A stretch of DNA of 63,271 nucleotides from CAYTGR01 sp964437445. Its GTDB lineage: Bacteria > Chloroflexota > Anaerolineae > B4-G1 > SLSP01. The position numbers and the translations under genes were made by a program. The notes under the pieces are model-generated. The model was not told the DNA's origin, made no database searches, and saw only the letters and a list, made by a program, of their open reading frames with translations. Location of the stretch: assembly GCA_964437445.1 (NCBI GenBank), contig CAYTGR010000028.1:1-63271 (forward strand). Reading direction: 5' to 3'. Positions 30,540 through 38,815 of this stretch are shown piece after piece. Each line of letters opens with the position of its first letter. Positions within the stretch are counted from its first letter, which is position 1.

Positions 30540-30620
30540 CTTCTTAACACCCTGCTTACGCAAAAGCAAACGGGTCATTTTACCGCATCCTCGCGCTCGT
30601 GACTGAGTTTTGCTGGATCA

Positions 30621-30653
30621 AAACAAAAACCCCCCAGACCTCAGGTCTGGGGG
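30621..30653 (-). terminator. Intrinsic terminator of a short minus-strand transcript
   Basis: Palindrome CCCCCAGACCT (30631-30641) with AGGTCTGGGGG (30643-30653). On the minus strand it is followed by TTTTTGTTTTG. It lies just after a 28-codon frame and well before the next gene, which suggests a separate small transcript. Confidence 0.8.
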
Positions 30654-30676
30654 TTTGGGTAATCTGGTGTTAGCAT

Positions 30677-30763
30677 TCAAGCATCAAAAATACCACCCAA
30701 CCTGAGCCACTCAGGGGGGCAACGCTTGCTCTGCTTCAGCTCCAAAACCAATCGTTGAGACAT
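30677..30763 (-). CDS. Possible 28-residue small protein or leader peptide
   Basis: ATG at 30763 with GGAG eight bases upstream. The peptide begins MSQRLVLELK and ends LGGIFDA, with one Cys followed by PPEW in the middle. A minus-strand promoter, TTGACA (30808-30813) and TATTGT (30786-30791) with a 16-bp spacer, lies just upstream, and the terminator at 30621-30653 just downstream. The unit promoter-frame-terminator is self-contained. I do not recognise the peptide; it could also be a non-coding RNA. Confidence 0.35.
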   Translation of the reverse strand: MSQRLVLELKQSKRCPPEWLRLGGIFDA

Positions 30764-30785
30764 GACTTCACTCCGCTTACGGATA

Positions 30786-30813
30786 ACAATACCATAAGCT
30801 ATCAGGATGTCAA
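30786..30813 (-). promoter_or_regulatory. Minus-strand sigma-70-like promoter
   Basis: -35 TTGACA at 30808-30813, -10 TATTGT at 30786-30791, spacer 16 bp. It would drive the small unit that ends at the terminator 30621-30653, and possibly read into the amino-acid transporter genes. Confidence 0.55.
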
Positions 30814-30847
30814 GCAGGGCTTACGCATCTGGGGGAAATTCCGGCCC

Positions 30848-30876
30848 TTGACAACGAATGTACCGAGCGGTATAAT
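30848..30876 (+). promoter_or_regulatory. Consensus sigma-70 promoter with TetR operator
   Basis: -35 TTGACA (30848-30853), 17-bp spacer, -10 TATAAT (30871-30876): a full consensus match. The palindrome TACCGAGCGGTA (30861-30872) overlaps the spacer and -10. The same palindrome precedes the GH13 gene, so the TetR protein encoded next probably represses its own promoter. Confidence 0.8.
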
Positions 30877-30911
30877 CAGACCAGTTCCGATACAACGTCT
30901 CAAATAAGCCA

Positions 30912-31478
30912 ATGGACAACCGTTCCAGAATTCTGACATGCGCTTTAGAGCTCTTCGCCGCCCGCGGGTACGACGCCGTGGGGGTGCAAGAGATCGTGGA
31001 TGCGGTCGGTGTCGCCAAGCCCACGCTCTACCACTTTTTTGGGAGCAAGCGCGGGCTGTTAGATACGCTGTTGGCCGAGCATTTCAACGTTCTCTATGCC
31101 ACCGTTGAACAAGCGGCCGCCTACCGGGGCGATTTGCCCCTGACGCTCAACCGGATCGCCGCGGCCTATTTCAAATATGCCAGCGACCACCGGCTTTTCT
31201 ATCGGCTGCAGTTAGGCCTGTGGTTCGCACCGCCAGACAGCGAGGCCTTTCAGGCCGTGGCGCGGCTGAACGAAAAGCAACAAACCCTTCTGGAGCAGCT
31301 CTTTATCCAGGCGGCGAACGACCACGGTAACATGAAAGGCCGTCACCGTGCGTATGCCGCCACTTTCTTGGGGATGCTCAATACTTACATCAGTCTCTCT
31401 CTCAATGGTTACACAGAGCTGGACGACGAATTGGTTTACAAGGCGGTGCACCAGTTCATGCACGGGATTTTCTCGTAG
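30912..31478 (+). CDS. TetR/AcrR-family transcriptional regulator
   Basis: A 188-residue repressor with the TetR helix-turn-helix near residues 8-50 (RILTCALELFAARGYDAVGV, then VAKPTLYHFFGSKRGLLDTLL). The C-terminal ligand domain has no recognisable class. It lies 36 bp from a perfect promoter that contains a 12-bp palindrome and upstream of a GH13 gene with the same palindrome, so it likely controls both. The ligand may be a sugar-related molecule; that is inference. Confidence 0.92.
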   Translation: MDNRSRILTCALELFAARGYDAVGVQEIVDAVGVAKPTLYHFFGSKRGLLDTLLAEHFNVLYATVEQAAAYRGDLPLTLNRIAAAYFKYASDHRLFYRLQLGLWFAPPDSEAFQAVARLNEKQQTLLEQLFIQAANDHGNMKGRHRAYAATFLGMLNTYISLSLNGYTELDDELVYKAVHQFMHGIFS

Positions 31479-31503
31479 CCGGTCTCTTTTTTTGTCTTTT
31501 GAA

Positions 31504-31519
31504 TGTACCGAACGGTACA
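31504..31519 (+). promoter_or_regulatory. TetR operator upstream of GH13 gene
   Basis: TGTACCGAACGGTACA, a perfect 16-bp palindrome. Its core TACCG-N2-CGGTA matches the site at 30861-30872. It lies between the regulator gene and the glycosidase ribosome site (AGGAGG). Confidence 0.75.
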
Positions 31520-31546
31520 AAACATTTCTCTTGAGGAGGTCATCTC

Positions 31547-32908
31547 ATGGCTCACTGGGCGTATGATGCAATCTTTTACCACGTTTACCCGTTGGGGTTC
31601 TGCGGCGCGCCACCCCGTAACGATTTCTGCTCCCCCGTCGTCCCGCGCTTGACTCAGCTGTACGGCTGGATAGATCACCTGCGGGAATTGGGCGTCAACG
31701 CCCTGTACCTGGGGCCGGTGTTTGAATCCAGCGCCCACGGCTATGACACAGCCGACTACTACCGCGTGGACCGCCGTTTGGGGGAAAATCAAACCCTGGC
31801 AGAGGTAGTGGAAGCTCTGCACAGGAACGGCATCCGTGTGATTCTGGATGGGGTTTTCAACCATGTCGGGCGCGATTTCTGGGCCTTCCGCGACGTGCTG
31901 GAGCGGCGCGAACAGTCGGCGTACCGCGACTGGTTCCACGGGTTGACCTTTGGGCGCTCCAGTCCCTACGGTGATCCCTTCTCCTACGAAGGGTGGAGCG
32001 GCCATTACGACCTGGTCAAGCTCAACCTGCACCACCCGGCCGTCAAAAGCCACCTGTTTGAAGCCATCAGCTGCTGGATCAGGGAATTTAACCTGGATGG
32101 CCTGCGGTTGGACGCGGCCGATTGCCTGGAGCTGGAATTTTTGCGGGAACTGGCCGCTTTCTGCCGCAGCCAGCGCCCCGACTTCTGGCTGTTAGGTGAG
32201 ATCGTGCATGGCGATTACCGGAAATGGGTCAACCCGGAAACGCTGGATTCTGTCACCAATTACGAGTGCTACAAGGGGCTTTACTCCAGCCATGCCGACG
32301 AAAACTACTTTGAGATCGCCTATGCCCTAAACCGCCAGTTCGGCCAGGGGGGACTCTATCGCCACCTGCCGCTGTACAACTTCGCCGATAATCACGACGT
32401 GAGCCGGGTGGTCAGCAACCTTAAAGAGCCGGCCCATCTCTACCCGCTCTACTGTCTGCTTTTTACCATGCCCGGCGTCCCCTCTATCTATTACGGCAGC
32501 GAGTGGGGTCTGGCGGGCAAAAAGGAACCCGGAAGTGATCGCGTCTTACGGCCCGCCATAGACCTGGCAACGGCTGCGCAGACCAGCCCGCATCCCGACC
32601 TGGCCGGGACCATCGCTCGCTTGGCGACCATTCGGCAACGTTTGCCGGCTTTGCGCTACGGGGATTACCGGGAGCTCTTGACCAGCCACGAGCAGTTCGC
32701 CTTTGCCCGGCAGACAGAGACTCAAACGGTGGTCGTGGCCCTGAACGCCGCCGACCAACCGGTCCCGTTGGAGCTGCCTCTGCCCACCGCCAACGGCCGG
32801 CAATTAGTGGACCTGCTCAATCCAGACGATACGTTCCCGGTAGTGAACGGGCGCGCGAAAATCAACCCGGTCTGGCCGCATTGGGCGCGCATCATGGTGG
32901 TTGCCTGA
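31547..32908 (+). CDS. GH13 alpha-amylase-family glycoside hydrolase
   Basis: A 453-residue intracellular (no signal peptide) alpha-amylase-family enzyme. Catalytic triad visible: nucleophile D189 in GLRLDAAD, acid/base E218 in LLGEIVHGD, and D284 in FADNHDVS; conserved region I is GVFNHVGRD. It acts on alpha-glucosidic bonds or transfers glucosyl groups; the exact activity (cyclomaltodextrinase, oligo-1,6-glucosidase or other) is open. AGGAGG precedes ATG 31547. Under a palindromic operator shared with the TetR gene upstream. Confidence 0.94.
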   Translation: MAHWAYDAIFYHVYPLGFCGAPPRNDFCSPVVPRLTQLYGWIDHLRELGVNALYLGPVFESSAHGYDTADYYRVDRRLGENQTLAEVVEALHRNGIRVILDGVFNHVGRDFWAFRDVLERREQSAYRDWFHGLTFGRSSPYGDPFSYEGWSGHYDLVKLNLHHPAVKSHLFEAISCWIREFNLDGLRLDAADCLELEFLRELAAFCRSQRPDFWLLGEIVHGDYRKWVNPETLDSVTNYECYKGLYSSHADENYFEIAYALNRQFGQGGLYRHLPLYNFADNHDVSRVVSNLKEPAHLYPLYCLLFTMPGVPSIYYGSEWGLAGKKEPGSDRVLRPAIDLATAAQTSPHPDLAGTIARLATIRQRLPALRYGDYRELLTSHEQFAFARQTETQTVVVALNAADQPVPLELPLPTANGRQLVDLLNPDDTFPVVNGRAKINPVWPHWARIMVVA

Positions 32909-32914
32909 ACTGCG

Positions 32915-32943
32915 GCGCTGCCGCGCACGAAGCGCGGCAGCGC
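32915..32943. terminator. Hairpin between convergent genes
   Basis: GCGCTGCCGCGC and its perfect complement GCGCGGCAGCGC with a 5-nt loop, seven bases beyond the GH13 stop. No U-run follows, so it may be a REP-type hairpin or a weak terminator. Confidence 0.55.
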
Positions 32944-33055
32944 GTCCCGTAGCAGGGGACGCTCATCCGGCGGACCCACGCGGTAACCGGGCAGGTATCA
33001 TCCATTGGAACCCCGCATAGCGCACCGGCGCGGCGGAAAGGTCAACGGAGACTTT

Positions 33056-33970
33056 TCACGCGCCGGGGAAATGGCGCAGCAAACGCGGCGGGGCCAGCAG
33101 GGTACGGAGCGCGCCGGCGGAACAGTCTGGGCCGGCCGTCCAGCGCACCAGCCGGAGCTCGCCGCCTTGCAGTTCTAAACCGGTGATGACGCCGGGCACC
33201 AGACAGCTGCCGGTATTAAAATAGGGCGCTGCGCTGTAAGCAGCCGAACGCGGATGGTGAGTGTGGCCGCAAATCAGCAGTTGTTGGCGGGCCGCCGCCC
33301 AGGCCAGGAGACGCCGCTCCAGGGTGACGTAATCCCGGTCCAGGTCACGCCATTGGGCTAACTGCGCCAGGCCCCACAGGCGGGCCCGCCGCCACAGATA
33401 CCGCACGGCCAACCGGCTCAACGTGCCGAGACGGTCACTTTTGAAATCGGCCTGGTGCCCATGGACAACAAAAAGCCGCTGTTGGGTCCGGGTATGACGC
33501 AAAATCAGACTTTCCACCGTCGGTATCCCATCTTTGACAACCGGCCGCCGGAGGTCGCCGCCCAAATCATGGTTACCGGTGATTAAATGCAGCCGGCCCT
33601 GCCGGTAAAACTGGTGCAGCAGATCAAAAACGCGCCCGTGAGCCTGACGGATGGAACAGAAGTGACGGTTCTGCCAGAGTTCATCGCCGTCCCCAACCTC
33701 AATGTAGGTAAAACCAGCCTGATTGTAGAAACCTAATACCTGGAGGAACAGGGCTTCGTTGCGGGCAAATTCGTCGGCCCGGCTGTTGTCGCCGCGATGG
33801 CAATCGCTGAAGAAAACCAGCCGCGAGTCATCATCAAAGGGGATTTCCTGGGCCAGCTCATAGGCCCGAGTGAGGCGGCGGGCGGCTCCCGCCGCCCCCC
33901 AATCACGGGTCGGCCCGCGTCCGGGCCGGATGCGCGGAGCAAGGATCAGATCTTCTGCGGTGACGGACAT
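33056..33970 (-). CDS. Calcineurin-like metallophosphoesterase
   Basis: A 304-residue binuclear metal phosphoesterase with all signature blocks: SDCHRGDN, GDGDELW, TGNHDLGG, VHGHQADF and CGHTHHPR. No signal peptide, so probably cytoplasmic. The substrate (cyclic nucleotide, lipid pyrophosphate or other) is unknown. It follows surE and overlaps it if started at 34024; ATG 33970 (MSVTAEDL) begins 23 nt after the surE stop and is preferred. Last gene of the operon headed by a Pho-box promoter. Confidence 0.9.
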   Translation of the reverse strand: MSVTAEDLILAPRIRPGRGPTRDWGAAGAARRLTRAYELAQEIPFDDDSRLVFFSDCHRGDNSRADEFARNEALFLQVLGFYNQAGFTYIEVGDGDELWQNRHFCSIRQAHGRVFDLLHQFYRQGRLHLITGNHDLGGDLRRPVVKDGIPTVESLILRHTRTQQRLFVVHGHQADFKSDRLGTLSRLAVRYLWRRARLWGLAQLAQWRDLDRDYVTLERRLLAWAAARQQLLICGHTHHPRSAAYSAAPYFNTGSCLVPGVITGLELQGGELRLVRWTAGPDCSAGALRTLLAPPRLLRHFPGA

Positions 33971-33993
33971 ACTGAATGGTAGGGCGGAGTAGT

Positions 33994-34911
33994 TCAGGAG
34001 ATCTGCAATTGCCACTGCCAGCAAGGCTGGGTGGGCAATGGTTCCACGTCCAGACCCGACGGCCGCAGCTGGTCGGGCAGTGCCGCTGCCATAGCAGTGG
34101 CCGGCTCTGACGGGGCGGCAGTCAGACAGGTCTCCAGGTCAGGGGAACAGGCCGCCGTCAAATCCAGCGATAACGGCGTCACCGAGACCACCTTTTCTAC
34201 CAGCACCGCCCACAAATCAGACTCAGGCTCAGAGCGTTCGGGGTCGGCGATCAGCCGGTAACCGGGACGGCCCTGCCCCTGGTCACGCTCCGGCGGCAAA
34301 GGGATAAAATAGCGCCGCCGTGACAGGCGCGTCCACTGCCAGGGGGTTTCCGGGGTAGCGGTGGCCGGCACGTTGACGTTCAAGGCATCCACGCCAAAAG
34401 GCAGGCCCGGACCCGCCAGCAGCGCTGCGGCAAAACGCTGTACGTAAGCCCGGGCGGCTGTGTAATCGGCCGTCGCATCCCCACTCAAATGATAAGCCTG
34501 ATCCATCTCCAGGGAGACGGCCAGGGCCGGGATGCCAAAAGCGCCGCCCTCTAAGGCCGCGCCGACGGTGCCGGAGACGGTGACCTCGGTGCTGAGATTA
34601 GCCCCAAAGTTGATCCCGGAGACGACGAGGTCAGGACGGCGGGGAGCCAGTTCCAGGACTCCATGCACCACGGCCAACGCCGGGCTGGCATCCAAGGCAT
34701 AGGCCACGACCGGGATGCCGTCCACTTCCCGGTCCGCTACCATCAAACGCCCGGAGACGTGATGCGGCATGGAACGGCCAGCGCCAGACCACTGGCGATC
34801 CGGCGCGACCACCAGGAGCTCGCCCAACGGCAACAGGGCGGCCACGGCCGCCCACAAGCCCTGGGATTCAATGCCATCGTCATTGGTGACCAATATCAGA
34901 GGTTGAGCCAT
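33994..34911 (-). CDS. surE: 5'/3'-nucleotidase SurE
   Basis: A 305-residue survival-protein-E phosphatase. The metal site begins LVTNDDGIESQGL (NDDG), followed by APDRQWSGAGRSM and DLVVSGINFGANLSTEVTVS. It removes phosphate from nucleoside monophosphates. The gene overlaps the end of the glycosyltransferase gene by 16 nt, so the two are co-translated. In a Pho-controlled operon it would salvage phosphate from nucleotides (inference). Confidence 0.94.
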   Translation of the reverse strand: MAQPLILVTNDDGIESQGLWAAVAALLPLGELLVVAPDRQWSGAGRSMPHHVSGRLMVADREVDGIPVVAYALDASPALAVVHGVLELAPRRPDLVVSGINFGANLSTEVTVSGTVGAALEGGAFGIPALAVSLEMDQAYHLSGDATADYTAARAYVQRFAAALLAGPGLPFGVDALNVNVPATATPETPWQWTRLSRRRYFIPLPPERDQGQGRPGYRLIADPERSEPESDLWAVLVEKVVSVTPLSLDLTAACSPDLETCLTAAPSEPATAMAAALPDQLRPSGLDVEPLPTQPCWQWQLQIS

Positions 34912-36077
34912 TGAGAAACCTCCCGGAGCGATTGGTCCAGGGTCCAGCGTGGTGAGACCAGGCGATCGGTGGCCGCCAGCGCCGTATATTCGGCGAGCAA
35001 GCCGTCCAGAATGGTCTCCCAGCGCTGGGATTCGGCGTACCGGCGGGCCTGTTCGCCCAACCGGTGAGCGCAGTCGGGGAATTGGAGTAAGACGCGGACC
35101 TGCCCGACCAGCTCCCAGATGTCATCGGGGGCAAACAGCAGCCCATTCTCACCGTCGCGCACATGATCCACCGGGCCGCCGGAACGCGGCGCTACCACCG
35201 GCAAGCCGGAAGCCATGGCTTCCAGAATCACATTGCCGAAGGTCTCGTTGGCCGAAGGGAAGACGAAAAGATCGGCGGAGGCGTAGGCATGGGCGAGGGC
35301 TTCCCCCTGCAGGTAGCCGGTGAAGACGGTGTTCGTATCGGCAAAGTAAGCCTCCAGCGCCGCGCGTTCCGGCCCGTCGCCGACAATCGCCAGGCGCACC
35401 TCCGGGTGGATGTCCAGCAGCGGGCGCAGCCACTCCACCCGTTTTTCCACAGCCAGACGGCCCACGTACAGCAAAAGCGGCGCTTCCGGGCAGCCGCCGG
35501 TCAGCCGAATCCGCCAGGGCTCGCTGCGATGGCGGGGATGAAAGTGCCCGGTATCCACCCCCCGTCCCCAAACCTTGACCCGCTCAAAGCCCTGGGCCTG
35601 GAGCTCCGCCTGCGTGAACCGCGAGGGGCAGAGGGTCAGATCAGCCTGGTTATGCAGCCAGCGGAAGTAGGCCCAGGTCGGTTCCCGGAACCAGCTCAGG
35701 CCGTAACGGGCCGTGTAACCGGGGATATCGGTATGGTACGAAGCGACGGTCGGTATTCCCAGTTCACGGGCCTGGCGCAAGCCGGTCAATCCCAGCAGGG
35801 CTGGGTTGACCAGATGCACCACGTCAGGCCGGAAAGCGCGCAAGCGGTCCCGCACATCTACGCCCGGAGCGACCAGTTTCAGGTCACGGTAAAGCGGGAA
35901 GGCAAAACTGGGCAGGCCCACGATGGGGGTCTGGGCATATTGCGCCGGTGCGCCCGCCGGCGCAAACATCAGGCTGGTGTGGCCACGCCGGGCCAGATGG
36001 TCCAGCAAATGACAGAGCGTGTTAGCCACCCCATCCCACTTGGGCAGAAAGGTCTCGGCAAAGAGCGCAATCCGCAA
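34896..36077 (-). CDS. GT4 glycosyltransferase, SqdX/MgtA-like (glycolipid synthesis)
   Basis: A 393-residue GT-B enzyme. Near the N-terminus, RIALFAETFLPKWDGVANTL; then VASYHTDIPGYTARYGLSWF and NQADLTLCPSRFTQAELQAQ, which closely follow the sulfoquinovosyltransferase SqdX pattern; then WGRGVDTGHFHPRHR; and SANETFGNVILEAMASGLPV, the nucleotide-sugar site. I place the start at TTG 36077, because AAGGAGG lies eight bases before it; an ATG at 36098 adds seven residues. First gene of a unit with surE and a phosphoesterase behind four 11-bp-spaced TTAA(C) repeats. Likely makes a phosphate-free glycolipid under phosphate starvation (inference). Confidence 0.88.
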   Translation of the reverse strand: MRIALFAETFLPKWDGVANTLCHLLDHLARRGHTSLMFAPAGAPAQYAQTPIVGLPSFAFPLYRDLKLVAPGVDVRDRLRAFRPDVVHLVNPALLGLTGLRQARELGIPTVASYHTDIPGYTARYGLSWFREPTWAYFRWLHNQADLTLCPSRFTQAELQAQGFERVKVWGRGVDTGHFHPRHRSEPWRIRLTGGCPEAPLLLYVGRLAVEKRVEWLRPLLDIHPEVRLAIVGDGPERAALEAYFADTNTVFTGYLQGEALAHAYASADLFVFPSANETFGNVILEAMASGLPVVAPRSGGPVDHVRDGENGLLFAPDDIWELVGQVRVLLQFPDCAHRLGEQARRYAESQRWETILDGLLAEYTALAATDRLVSPRWTLDQSLREVSQWLNL

Positions 36078-36196
36078 AGTCTCATCCTCCTTAGCCATCC
36101 AAAAACTATCCAAAAACCAGCCAAAGCACTCAATCAATTCACTTACCTGGCATTGTGCCAACCTATCCCAGGCATCTTGATCTTACCCGATGAAGA

Positions 36197-36235
36197 TTAA
36201 GGCTGATTTAACATCGCGTTAAAGTTTGTTTAAGC
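36197..36235 (-). promoter_or_regulatory. Pho box: four 11-bp-spaced TTAA(C) repeats before the glycosyltransferase operon
   Basis: TTAAG at 36197, TTAAC at 36208, TTAAA at 36219 and TTAAG at 36230: four copies at exactly 11-bp steps. This matches the direct-repeat layout of PhoB/PhoP boxes, and the same arrangement lies upstream of pstS. Confidence 0.75.
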
Positions 36236-36310
36236 ATAGCGCGAGGGGGTCAAGCTGATGGGCGATCAGGGCAGTTTTTGGGATTACCGATCCCAGGCCG
36301 CCGCCAGGGA

Positions 36311-36359
36311 AAAACAAAAAAAGAGTTTTCTGCGCGGCTTTGCTGCGCGCAGAAAACTC
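36311..36359 (-). terminator. Rho-independent terminator
   Basis: GAGTTTTCTGCGCG (36323-36336) pairs perfectly with CGCGCAGAAAACTC (36346-36359). The plus-strand A-run at 36310-36322 gives a U-run on the minus strand. It ends the transcript of the membrane coiled-coil gene. Confidence 0.9.
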
Positions 36360-36397
36360 CGTAAAAAACCAGACCATTGCAATGGCTGAGGGATGGT

Positions 36398-37120
36398 TTA
36401 GGGTTCCAGGGCTACCTCGCGGCCAAAATTCTCGGTTTCCTCCAGGCGCTGGCGGATCGCCGCCTGTAGCGGGACGATAAACTGAGCGGCGTCGTCTGGC
36501 TTCAGGGCTTGCAGGCGCAGCACTTCCGCCATGATCATGTCCATCTCGCTGGCTAAGTTGACCAGGTGCGCTTCCAACCGGTCCAGCTGGTTACAGATCG
36601 CCTGGAGCCGGGCCTGCCGCTCTTGCAGGGCCCGATAGGATTCGGCGTATTGCTGCCGTACCTGAGCATCCTGGGTGTGCTCCAGGGCATACTGCATCTG
36701 TTGCAGCTCGGCCTGCCAGTTCTGGGATTGCGAGACCAGCCGGTAGTTCTCCAGAGCCGTCATCCGCTCACAAAGGTGGTGCGCCACATCCACCAACGCC
36801 TTAATTTCATCCATCACCGGCTGCAACTGTTGCCGGGTGCGCAGCGGGGTAGCATTCAACGCATTGAAGAGCCGGACCTGGCTGCGCTCCAACCGTTCAA
36901 AAGAACGTTGGAAGCGCTGCGCGATGGGCGCGCGGCTCTGCATCTCATGGCTAAGCCGCAGAGCCGGATCGCGCGCCACGTTGAAGACCATCAGCCCCCA
37001 GATCAGCAAGCCCACCGGAAAGAGCCACCAGGCCGCGATCAGCCCGGCCACGACCGCCGCGCCCAGGACAAAGAGGTTAACCGGATGCAGTACTCCCACC
37101 CACCACGGTGAACGAATCAT
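36398..37120 (-). CDS. Two-helix membrane protein with long coiled coil, unknown function
   Basis: A 240-residue protein I do not recognise. Residues about 8-45 form two hydrophobic helices (LHPVNLFVLGAAVVAGLIAA, then WLFPVGLLIWGLMVF). The remaining 190 residues are charged and Gln-rich, predicted long helices with heptad-like Leu spacing, on the cytoplasmic side if both helices cross. GGGGAG lies before ATG 37120. It follows the solute-binding/VWA lipoprotein gene by 21 nt, so it probably works with it, perhaps as a membrane anchor or signal relay. That role is inference. Confidence 0.8.
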   Translation of the reverse strand: MIRSPWWVGVLHPVNLFVLGAAVVAGLIAAWWLFPVGLLIWGLMVFNVARDPALRLSHEMQSRAPIAQRFQRSFERLERSQVRLFNALNATPLRTRQQLQPVMDEIKALVDVAHHLCERMTALENYRLVSQSQNWQAELQQMQYALEHTQDAQVRQQYAESYRALQERQARLQAICNQLDRLEAHLVNLASEMDMIMAEVLRLQALKPDDAAQFIVPLQAAIRQRLEETENFGREVALEP

Positions 37121-37141
37121 GCTTGCTCCCCTATTCATTGA

Positions 37142-38815
37142 TTAGAAGAAAGTGGCAATCTCGCCATAGACCGTCGTAATCGTCTTGGGATCGCCCTGGT
37201 ACAACTTGCCCCCGGTAGTTTCAGCGATCTGTTGGAGCACTTGCTGATCGGCATCTTTCCCATAAGCGATGGTGAAGATCTTGGTGCCGGTGCCGCTCTC
37301 ACCGGTAGCGCCGATCTGGGCGCTCAGTTCTGCCAGCGAAAGCGTAGAGGCGGTATCATCGCCATCGGAAAGGACGACGATGGCCCGGATGTGCCTGGGA
37401 TCCCCTTCCTGCTCCAGCGACTCATAAGCCAATTGCACGGCGTCGTAAAGCCGGGTATTGCCGCCCTCCATGATCCCACTGATGTGACGTAAAACCTCCT
37501 CCCGCTTCTCCCCCAATGGCGAGAGCGGCGTCAACGGAATCATTTGATCGCTGAATAACAGGACTTGCAGCCGGTCACGATCATCTAACAGATTCACAAA
37601 CTGGGTCAGGCTCTGGCGGGCGGCGCTGATCTTTTCGCCGGCCATGCTGCCCGAGATATCCATGACCACCACCAGGTCCACCGGCTTTTTCGTTTCGCGC
37701 CACAGCTGTTGGATGGCCGTGATCGCGGTGGCCGGCGGCACTTCCAGCACCGTCTGCGGCTGGGAGGGGTCTACGCCATGGGCCGTATCCAGAGGCGAGG
37801 AGAGCGGAATCGCCGGATCGGCCGGCCGGAAGCCCAGTTCCATAGCCTTCAACTGCTGGGGCCGGCCCAGCAAAAAAGTCTGGAAAGCCTCAGCCGCCGC
37901 ACGCTGTTCCGGCGTCACCCACGGAGCGTTGAGGATGGCGTAGGGGTGGTTGCTCCAAAAGGTCCCTTCTTTGGGATAGATGGCCACTACCGGCAATTGT
38001 GAGCTCTGGCCGGCCAGACGGCGGCTTTCCTGTGCCACGACAAGGTTTTCATACATCACAGCGGCGCTCAAGTAAGAGGGACCGCGCTCAAACATCCGCT
38101 CGGCGAAGAAGCCGGTGCTGGTCCCGTAATGGATGATGCTGCTCTCCACCGCCGCCATCAATTCCCGGACCTGCGGCCGCTGGAGATCGGCTGGGGTCAG
38201 GCCCCGCTGTTTACTGGCCCCGGCGTAAGCTTCGGCAATGACCGCCACCAGACCGCTATTGCTGTACTCAGGATGGGTATGGCCGAACTTAAACGTCCCC
38301 CAGGCCGGATAGCCGTAAGCAGCCCAGCCCTCGGTGGAAGTGGCTAAGGCCGCGATGTCGGCCCATCCAATCGTCTTTTGGGGCCAGCCCAACACCTCCG
38401 CCATCGGCCGCCAGAGCGCGATCACCACCGGGCTGAGCACCAGATCTTTGGGCGTGCCTGCCACCAAATCATCGGTGTGTTGCTGACGCCACTCGGCATT
38501 GGCAACCGGAATGTAAACCGAGGAGGCCGGACTCCACACCGTGGGTTGCAAGGTGCCATCCAGAATGCCCCGGACCGACTCAATAGAGCCGAGCGGCGTG
38601 GCCTCCACCACAATCGTAGCACCTTCGGGCGTTTTGTTTTTCGCCGCGTTGTACTGTTCTACCAGCGGTTGCAGCCACTCTTTCTTCTCCGACCCATAGA
38701 CGATTGTCACCGTCACCGTCTTGCCGCCCACCAGCGGCAAGGGGCCACCACAGGCCCCTACCAGCCCCATCACCAGGATGCTACTCACCATAAGAGCCAG
38801 CAATCGCGGCCGCAT
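37142..38815 (-). CDS. Solute-binding domain / VWA domain lipoprotein
   Basis: A 557-residue exported protein. The signal peptide ends at a lipobox-like LVGACGG. Residues 30-350 form a periplasmic-binding-protein type domain (VTVTIVYGSEKKEWLQPLVE, then FKFGHTHPEYSNSGL and NAPWVTPEQRAAAEAFQTFL). Residues about 375-550 are a VWA domain with a complete MIDAS (DISGSMAG; later SDGDDTAS). The binding domain is paralogous to the next upstream gene. The function of such binding/VWA fusions is not established. It lies between pstB and the Pho-box operon. Confidence 0.9.
   Translation of the reverse strand: MRPRLLALMVSSILVMGLVGACGGPLPLVGGKTVTVTIVYGSEKKEWLQPLVEQYNAAKNKTPEGATIVVEATPLGSIESVRGILDGTLQPTVWSPASSVYIPVANAEWRQQHTDDLVAGTPKDLVLSPVVIALWRPMAEVLGWPQKTIGWADIAALATSTEGWAAYGYPAWGTFKFGHTHPEYSNSGLVAVIAEAYAGASKQRGLTPADLQRPQVRELMAAVESSIIHYGTSTGFFAERMFERGPSYLSAAVMYENLVVAQESRRLAGQSSQLPVVAIYPKEGTFWSNHPYAILNAPWVTPEQRAAAEAFQTFLLGRPQQLKAMELGFRPADPAIPLSSPLDTAHGVDPSQPQTVLEVPPATAITAIQQLWRETKKPVDLVVVMDISGSMAGEKISAARQSLTQFVNLLDDRDRLQVLLFSDQMIPLTPLSPLGEKREEVLRHISGIMEGGNTRLYDAVQLAYESLEQEGDPRHIRAIVVLSDGDDTASTLSLAELSAQIGATGESGTGTKIFTIAYGKDADQQVLQQIAETTGGKLYQGDPKTITTVYGEIATFF

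Larger units (their letters stand above)
30291..30911. other. Long divergent intergenic region with structured leader
   Basis: No long gene is seen. It holds a 9-bp periodic ACTGGGTTT tract (30305-30331), two intrinsic terminators and one further palindrome that share a CCAGACC arm, two very short minus-strand reading frames and promoters on both strands. These parts are listed separately. Confidence 0.6.
36078..36397. other. Intergenic region with Pho box and terminator
   Basis: No gene. It holds the four-copy TTAA(C) repeat (36197-36235) upstream of the glycosyltransferase operon and, nearer 36323, the terminator of the upstream minus-strand unit. Confidence 0.6.

Noticed and set aside
32915..32943. 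Strong intrinsic terminator
   Set aside because: Perfect stem but no U-run on either strand; kept only as a hairpin with lower confidence.
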